NCBI RefSeq assembly: GCF_014898055.3
Contig: NW_026555331.1
Coordinates: 109,923,194-109,987,193 of the forward strand
Reading direction: 5' to 3'
Origin: Talpa occidentalis
Taxonomy: Eukaryota; Chordata; Mammalia; Eulipotyphla; Talpidae
DNA length: 64,000 nucleotides
Shown here: piece after piece, positions 50,401 to 59,400 of the stretch
Position numbering within the stretch: the first letter of the stretch is position 1
How the letters are laid out: every line of letters begins with the position of its first letter
The notes under the pieces: model-generated
Seen by the model: only the letters and a program-made list of their open reading frames with translations
What the model was told of the DNA's origin: nothing
Databases searched by the model: none
Made by a program: the position numbers and the translations under genes

Positions 50401-53400
50401 AGGAAATTTGATATCGATTCCGCATGCAGAGCAATCGAGCTGCCCTACGTGTGCCACTCATGACAGAAGCCCTTTTTTTAGAGAAGGAAATTTGAAAAGG
50501 CAGATTGGGGCATGTTTAGGCAGGGGAGTGGACAAGAATATAAAAATTCTAGAACAGATGATGTAGCACAAGCCTTCTTAATGTTGAGCTGAAGTCACTC
50601 AACACACTTAGATGTTCTGAGACAGATCTTCAATAGCTCTCTCCAAAATGATCTTCTATTTTGAGTACTGGGATAGTTCTCCTCTCCAATGGAACAAACC
50701 TCCTAAATTCTTATCTTACTCAGGAAATAAATTGTGTGTGGTACTCACCAGTTGATTCTGGTAAGCAGTCACTGCCGTAAAGACTGTCTCTGGAAAGATG
50801 AAAGTTCTGAATTCTTCAGACTTCAGATTGAGCAATGAGGCTGTATGGTCTTTCTTCTTAATGATGTGCACCCGCGGCTGGTACTTATGCATTGAGTTCA
50901 AAATTATCTACATCAAAGAGATGGGAAGCACTGAATTTGAAATTCATTGTTAATCAGGCCAAATGATAACAAGGAAAAGAAAAGATAAAATCTGCAATTT
51001 CAAATTCAGTTTTAAAATTAGGATCTTCCCTTTCTACTCTAAAGGCAAATCATTTACAAAGAATACTGCAGAGTCACCGCTGTGAATGATATTTTACTAA
51101 ACAACTGCAAATATTACAGGTCATTTCAAGTGTCCTTTCTAAAATAATGGGGAGAAAACCATCTGGAGGTTAAGTTTATTTATTTTAAATCAAGTCCTAA
51201 TAAAATGTTTTTTGATGGTCTAGTTAGACAAAAACATGTATGTCTCAACTTTCTAAAGTAAGAAATTGTATATTCTAGTAGGCCAGATTGTTATTTATAT
51301 GGGAAAAAATGTAAAACAACTCAGCAAGGCAATTTGGCATTAATCCTTGGCTAGAGGACTGAATTTACTGCTCTCTCATTTCCAGTTTTCTAACCTCCAG
51401 TTTTCTCAAATACAAAAGCAGTATTAATTTCATAGAAGAATGTGATGCAGATTAGACGATAAATAGCATAGCAAATAGGAATTACTCAGTAAATATAAAC
51501 TTTATTGTTGTTGTTATTTCTGACAGCTTCACTGATTCCTAACTTCCAATTTATGAACTAGACATGAAAGGTAGTGATGCTCATATACCCTTCCTTAGCT
51601 AACAAAAGGGGTCAGTATTTAGAAATCAAAAAATACCCTGGTTAAAGAGGCATGGATTCCAATAAAAGACGCAAATAACTAAAATAAATAAATATTTTAA
51701 AATATAAAGAAAAAAAACCGACCTGAATTCCTAGAAATAAGAATTCCTGTTATAAAACTAAATGTGCATCTAATAGAGGAAGCTACTTAAGGACAGATTC
51801 AAAGGACTTGGCAGAACAACACAGAATCTAGAAATGTTTCCTTATAGTTTTCAGAACACACTATTTCTGCTGACAAAGAGTTATATTAAATAATTAAAGT
51901 TTTAGGGGCCTCTCTGGTGGCACAAGGGGTTAAGCTCTGCACTATGAAGCAATCTGCAGCCTCTGTAGCATGAGTTCGATCCCCAGCCACAAAGCTTTCA
52001 ACAAGGAGCAGCAGACCTCTCCTGTCTCACCCGCTGCTCCCCTCAGCAGTGTATTTCAGTCTGCCTGTTCTGTTCCCCACTCTGTCTCTGGTGAATCCTC
52101 TCACTGTCCCCCAACCCCCACCACATCTCTGGCCTGTACCCCAGCTCTTGTATGCATAAAAAATAAATCTTTAAAAAAAAGAAAGAAATGTAAATTAAAA
52201 AAAAAAAAGAAAAAAGAAAGGGCAAGTATGTCAACAAATACTTAAAGATAAAGGTCAACTATCTTTTCTAACATATAAACTAACAGAAAGCTATGGATAC
52301 ATTGCCAACAACCCATGCAGAGTCATGAGTCACTGGCTACTCTGACTTAACTGTGATAAGCAAGGTCTCCTGTGAGCCAATGGATGATGGCAATGCCTGA
52401 AGTTACTGATTTGGCCCCAGGTTGAACCCAACCATTGGAAACCATGTGTAAAATTCTCTAATTCATTATCTACTTATAAACATATTTTCTGACAAAAGTT
52501 TTGAAACTATTCTTTTCAACTGCATAGACAGATTCAGTAGAAATTTTGGACAGAATTTTTTGGATAACTAAACATAAATATTTTGATTAAGGTAAAGGCA
52601 GGGAAAAAAGGCCTTCAAGCAATAACAGCGTTAATAAAGGTGGTAAGAGAGAATAATTACATCAGAATATCTAAATCAAGAAAAACAACTATGAAAATAC
52701 CAATTAGCTTTCAGGCAATCAAGGCAAAAAACAAACACTATTGTTCTCAACCAGAAGAAGCATGTAAGTTGGTCTAGAATTTTCTGAGCATAAAATCTCA
52801 AGCACTATTACTACATAATTTTATAACATCACTGAGAGTTCCTTGAAAAAGAAGCTTATCAAATGTATAAAGGCCTTCCTCGATGCTACTGGTTTATTAA
52901 TTGACAAGAGCTAGGAATTCCAATTGCTCTTTTCTCCACATTTTGATTAACAATCTAATTGCTTTGTTTTTAATTGCAAAACTTCTAGTTCTTTAATATT
53001 CTTAAGCCTCTCTCTATAAAAAGGATACAGGATAAATAAATAGCACTTTCCCAAATGTATTTGGCTATAGTAATCTTTTGTTATATTACATCTGACATGA
53101 CGGTATTCTACAGAACACACTTTGGGAACTCCCCAAAGAAGGTCTTACCCCCACTCCCTTTATGTTATCGGATGCACCATTGACAGAAATGAGGTGTTTA
53201 ATCCCACAACATGCTGTCATAGCCTCCAAAATGCATGTTCCCTTTGTTTAGTTGGTGCAGATGGTGAAGTAGTTGCAGAAGTCTTAGGTAAGCCATAATG
53301 TGGACAGTTATGGACCCTCCTGCATAGAAATGGAACATGGCATCCCTGTAAATGACCCCTTGACAACAACAGTGAAGAACATGATGTTGTTCTCACAGAA

Positions 53401-56400
53401 AGTTCTCATCAAATGACTACCAGATGGAGGGTAGGAAGGGGGGGGAGAGAGAGAGAGAGAGAGAGAGGAGAAAGAGACTCAGAGGGAGGCAGTTGTGTAT
53501 GACATCTCCATTCCATCTCAGGAAACCCACAGAGTCCAAGGCATTGTACTTACGTGGCCATGTTGATCCAGTTCATTATTGGTGAGTTTCACCTTTTCAA
53601 AAGACACCATCTGTTTGAGTAGCTGCTCACCAGTGAAAGGAGAATCTGGGTGCACATACAGCCTAAGAAAATTATTGGAAAATCTTATTGAGATATATTA
53701 AAAAAAAAAAAAAACAATTCCCTGTGGTTTACAAAATATTCTGATTCTAAAGGAACACAAAAACCTCATATAAATGGTCAATTTTATTTGCCCCATATAT
53801 CTCAAATTTAATAATACAGCAATACCAAAATAACTAAAACATCTAAATATGTTTTGCATACCAATGATCTAAAAAGGGGTAATATTTAATAAATTTTCTA
53901 TTATCTGCTGAGCAAGTCTCTTTTTTAAAGGTAAGTTTTCTTCCACATGCTGTTTTTGTCAAATATAAAATCTTATTGTCATAGGTATTTGGTATTTTCA
54001 AAACAAAGACAAGGTCATGCTAATTGTATAACAAGTTCCTAGTACAAGCATAACAAGCCAAGAAGGTATAAAGAAATTAAAAGAGGAAATAATTTTAGTG
54101 AATCCATTTATTTAAACTTGAAGGTGATTCAGCTTAAAGTGTATATCCTGTATTAATAAGACAGATTAATTGTAATAAAGTAAACTGGGGAACTTTTATA
54201 GTCACAGATCAGTCCCTGGCTCCCATCACACGCTACTACTTTCATCATTTAGTTAAGCTCCTGCTAAACAAGAGTAAAAAAAACAAGCTGAGTAAGCTTC
54301 AAATTATTCAATGTATTTATGTATAAATAACCTAAGCCCGCCCTCAAAAAAAAAATCTTTGATGGCAAAAATAATATATTTGTCATGTATTCATTCACTG
54401 ATCAACTGCCATGGGCAAGGCAATCTTTTACTCAATCAAAGTTACATGCAGCCATTATACTAAGTACACATCTGTTGTATATCCTAATCCTGGTGGATAT
54501 ACAAAAACCATTCCAAAACTGGAGGAGATTATAGAGCTAATGAGGGGGAAGGCAAAAGTTTCCATGTAAAAGGACAAATTCCTTTACTCACGTAACAGGG
54601 TTATTTCAGTCGAAATTTTGGACAGAATTTTTTGGATAACTAAACATAAATATTTTGATTAAGGTAAAGGCAGGGAAAAAAAAGTCACAAAACCTTTCCT
54701 TGCAACATTTATATAAAGAAAAAGAAGTCTGTGCAGTGGTTTGTGCACAGGGGACTGAAAATGGAAGAATCAGGTCCATGTGTGGAAACATGGAAGCTGT
54801 TTGTCTATCTGTTTAATTTTTTCCTTAGTATTGTTCAAAATTGCCTTTCAATTGAAGTATTCTTTGATGACACAGTAATACTAACTTTTCAAGTGTTATC
54901 CTCCAAAGGTGTATTTTATAAGTACAGTTGTTTTGTTGATCACCACCATAGTTCACATACCCCCACTTTCCAGAAGATTCAAAAATACTTAAAATCGTAG
55001 AAATTGATAAAATGTTTCCTTTTTATTGATTACTTCACCATTTGTAATCACATTAACAAAAAGATAAATTTAGTTAAATATCAATAACTTCCAAGAAAAG
55101 ATCCTACCTTAAAATACAACATTATTTTAGATCATATAAATGTCTTGCCCGTAATTATGTTCAAACAATAATGCCAAGAATTGCTTCTGATTAGTAACAT
55201 CTGACTGATGAATTTTAGCCTGAAATAAATGTTCCAAAGACCTAGAACCATACAGAATTTCTATCAACATTACAAAAATGATCACCTCCCAAGTTCCTCA
55301 ACTTTGCCTAGCAAAGTTGGAAAATAGAGCAAATTATATCACACAATAGTTATTATAATAATATCAAACACTTGTTTAAATTATTGAGTATATTTCTATC
55401 TTATAATGTATTAAACTTGTTTATCAATATACACATACATAAACTGAACTAGGATGAATGAAAGAACATACAGGAAGCCCCTCCTCTCTGAAGTCCCTTT
55501 GGACTTAAAATTCCAGCAATAACTTAAACATGCTTCAGTTAAGATAGCATATTGGAACATGCTTTCCATCTCCAACCAGAACAGATTAGTAACATAAACA
55601 AGGCATGTCATATTTCCAAAGTCCTGCCGGCCTGCACCAGTTCCCCATACCTTCAGATATGGAGAAAATGTATGTTAAATAAGAGTGATTAACTTCTTAG
55701 AGGAAACACTTTGAAAAAAGAAATGAGAATTTGCCTATAAAATGGTTAGGAATCTGCTAAAACATTTTTCTCTTTCTCTCTAAAATAAAATTGAAAAATT
55801 TGGAAGGAAGCTGAAGACTGAAAGCAAATTAGTGATTGGGCAATAAATAATGGGAAACACTAAATCAATTCATTTTAATATCTACTGTAAACTAGTGGTT
55901 CTTGCTCAATTAAACAAACAATTGTTCGCAAATTCCCTCGTTATTTAACATACTAATTTACATACTGGCCAGGAAGATATCCTTCCTAGTCTCTTATGGG
56001 AAGGGAGATTCTTCAGATCCTGCTTTTCATCTCTTCTCTAGTGCACTTGTAACATACTGTAAACACAATACTTGGGTCAACTACTAGGTAAACTTAATTT
56101 TATATCTGAATTGCATGTGTAAATATCTGTGTTCATTCTGCGCCTTGCTAAGACTTCAAACTAAACACGTAGTTCAAACCAGCCATAACTTCAAATTTCC
56201 TAAATCTGTATATTTAAAATAATTCTTAACTCTGATAAGAACTCTTAATCAGTTACAAAAATAGTCACAAAACAATTAAAGGCTGTGAGGCTTGGTTTTA
56301 GAGCCCTAAATGTAAAGTGAGGTAGTGAGTGTCCTTTGTTTTGTTTTCAAGTAAGCAATTAATTCTTTTAACTTCAACTATTATTATTCGCACATGCAAA

Positions 56401-59400
56401 TACAAGCTCTTTCTCCAAAGAATGCCCAGGGCAGACAAATAAAAGTTTGCAAGTGATTTTTAATCTGAGGACATCTGGGAAAAAAAGATTATTAGCAATA
56501 AATAGCACAAAAATAAATTTATATATTCCAATATATTAAAAAGCTATTAACCTAATATTGAATTAATTCACACTAAATTTATTTTGGAGAGAAAAAAAGA
56601 GCTTGTTTTTCTTACTTAAAATCTCTAAGTCCTTTATTGGTCAAATACAACCACTGTTTACCCAGATAATGTTAATTATGTGCATATAAAACCACATTGT
56701 TAACAAATATTTACTGTAAACAACTATTTTACTAAAACTCACTCTTGAAAAAAGATTTCAAGCAGGGTTAAGTCGCCAATTAGAAATGATTGCTGCCATA
56801 TAAAATGGATCCAGATTTAACAAATATCCAAACTGAAATTAGGAAAAACTTTGGAATGAATTACAATGAAAGATCAAATTAAAGACAATGTTTTGTCTAT
56901 GCACAAATTCCGCCCTTTTCAGAGACTAACCCGTATTTTATATAGTAATACTGGAGTGTGTCTGAGCTTGAAATGTTCTCTTGCCAGAACCCACTGCTTT
57001 CAAAACAGACCTGTTTAAAATTTAAACAACCAGGACCAGAGACATTATGCCAGCAGGATTCGTATTGCTCAGGCAGAAAATCTGTAGGCACGAACCTGGC
57101 TGGTAGCGGTGGGTCAGCCTTGCCAGCCACTAGCCAGGAGGACCGGTGGTAGGCGTAGCGGTACCTCTTGTTGTCCACAGGGACGATGTCCATCAGCACT
57201 ATGTACTTGGCCTCAGGATCCACACCCGAAAAGGACACCCGGATGGTAGGAAACATCCTCCTGACACAGGGAGACAGAGATAATTGGCGGGAGCTCACAC
57301 CCCCTAATGAGCTGGCTTGGATTAAAGAGAGAAAAACAAGGGCCCCACTCCCCTCCCTTAAACCGCTGCTTTTGTTTCCTGGAAAGAAATAGAGATGTGA
57401 ATAAGAGACCCAACTTTCTCCCAAACCTAGATAATTTTAGATGTCATCTTCACTTGAGTCCTCATTGGTAGGTGAAAAGTTTTGTTTCATTTTTTTTTTT
57501 TAAATACAAAGGTCTGTCATTAAGGAAAATCTTCAGCAACTTAATTATCAAGCACCTGAAGCTCCTGGACTCAGTGCAGGAGCAGCTCACAACCCCCTTG
57601 GGGCAGCAAGAAAATTCCAGCTTCTGTCAAACAAAGTCAGAGCAGGGTTCTCTGCTTGGGTTTCAAGAGGCCCAGGGGCCCTTCCCAGAGTTTCGAGAGC
57701 TGGAGCAACCAGATTCTACTGGCTAGGGCTGTGCACCGAGCCCTGGACCCAGAGGCGCATCCCCCCTCCCCCCACCCCCGCCCCGGCCCAGCTTCCTGCC
57801 CAGGCTGAACCTGCCTGGCTATCTTAGATGCAAAGGGGCCTTCTGCACCAGCACTCCATCCTACCTGGAGAGTTGTTTCAAATGTCATTCTTCTGCCTAG
57901 GTTTTGCTTTTAGCTTTTAATGAGATTGGTGGCTTCTGCATATTGACATCGATTAAAGGAAAGCTACCTGCCTCCCTCCAAGCAACCAGCAGTTTACCCT
58001 GCACCCCAAACACTCCTCTCCAGATCCCTACCCTGTGCCTCCAAGTCCTCCTGGGCTGCAGAGCCAAGATCCCTGTTCCCTTTGTCCTTTCCATCAAGAC
58101 TGGGGTAGGGCATTCCCGTGGCTGTATCCCAAGAAAGAAAAGCCTGAAAATTTGTCTCAGCAGCTTTTTCCAACAGGAAGTGCTCTGGAAGGAGTCCTTC
58201 TTGAGTGAACCTTCTACTCAATGGTCATGACCAGTGACCAGCACAGCTTCACCAGCTTCTGTAATGGCCCTAAGCCATGCATCATCCCCTTGTCCCAACT
58301 CCTCACCCGCCGAGGACCAGCTACCTGCCCGACTTGGTGATGATCATCTCTGTGCCCAGCTCATGGAATTTGTCCCAGAGCTCCTTGGTCTCCAGGCTGC
58401 AGGTGATTTTGGCCATTTCCTCGCTGGGAATGACAGGAGTGGTGGGGATCAGTGGCTCCGTGCAGAGAGAGGAAGAAGATGGGCTGCTCCCGCTGCCACT
58501 GAACTCCCCATGTGCATCCAGGCTGGTCAGCTCACCCAGGGGCTGGGCGCAGGATGACTTTTCAACAAATTGTTCTGCAAGAAAGAGAATAAAGAATGAC
58601 AGCTGACACCATCGAGCAAGAAAAGACACAGGAAGGAGAGCAGCATAACTGAAAAGGTATCTGGATTTAACTTCAGAAAAGTTAAACTAAGAAATTCCAG
58701 AAAGGTAGAAATAGCCCACAACTATGCAAATGAAACAGGATTCCCAAGGAGTGACATGCCCGCAGGCATGCTTGTTGAATCAAACAAGTTCTAGAACCAA
58801 GTTTGTAACCAGTATTACTGAAACCACTTTCACAAATAAAAACATAAGGCATGGAAAAAAAGGAAAGGTGGAAATCGTTAGGGACAAAAAGCAAGTATAC
58901 CTATTTGTTATCCCACCTAAGTTCTGAATTTCACAATTTGTGGGATCTAGTCCCCTCCCTTTGACAAGCAGGAAAAGTTTGTCTCCATGGAGATCAAGGG
59001 CATGCACAGAAATATATCAGCACCTTTCTCACTTTGAGAGAGCTTTTCCTTCCCTTCTCTCTTCCTCAAAGAGAAAATAAGGGTGTGGGGGAGACAGGAT
59101 TCAAAATAGAATTAAGTCATTTCATTTCTCTGCGTGGTTCCCAGTTTCCAGGGCTTTAGTTAGATTAAGGTATTCTTTACGATATCCCTCCAGCCTGAGA
59201 TCTTAAAAAAAGACCCTCGTGCACAGCTTGTTAAATCAGAGGAGTGATCTGTCTGGGCTGTTTTTGGAATAATCTTAAAACAACTGTTTTAAGGACAAAT
59301 TCTTGCTCTCTCTCTCTCTCTCTCTCTCTCAAAAAGATCTTAGAAGTGAGGAAATAGTCCCAAACGCAGGCTGGAAGAATATTAAGTTGGACTAATGCTT

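Larger units (their letters stand above)
42238..50748 (-). other. TBX20: TBX20 intron 5 (8.5 kb)
   Basis: Carries four SINEs, a U11 retropseudogene, a CA-repeat and MIR remnants, listed separately. 42240-43330, 44610-47380 and 47430-48490 are otherwise unassigned apart from an L1-like fragment near 45090-45190 and a 19-bp tandem repeat (46535-46572). Confidence 0.85.
50908..53553 (-). other. TBX20: TBX20 intron 4
   Basis: 2.6-kb intron. Contains SINE copy 16, the left 77-bp repeat and a GA microsatellite. 53100-53430 is unusually mixed in composition but not assignable to a gene I know. Confidence 0.85.

Noticed and set aside
53100..53430. Possible processed pseudogene in TBX20 intron 4
   Set aside because: Both strands give short peptide-like runs, but none is recognisable, and there is no poly(A) or flanking duplication.
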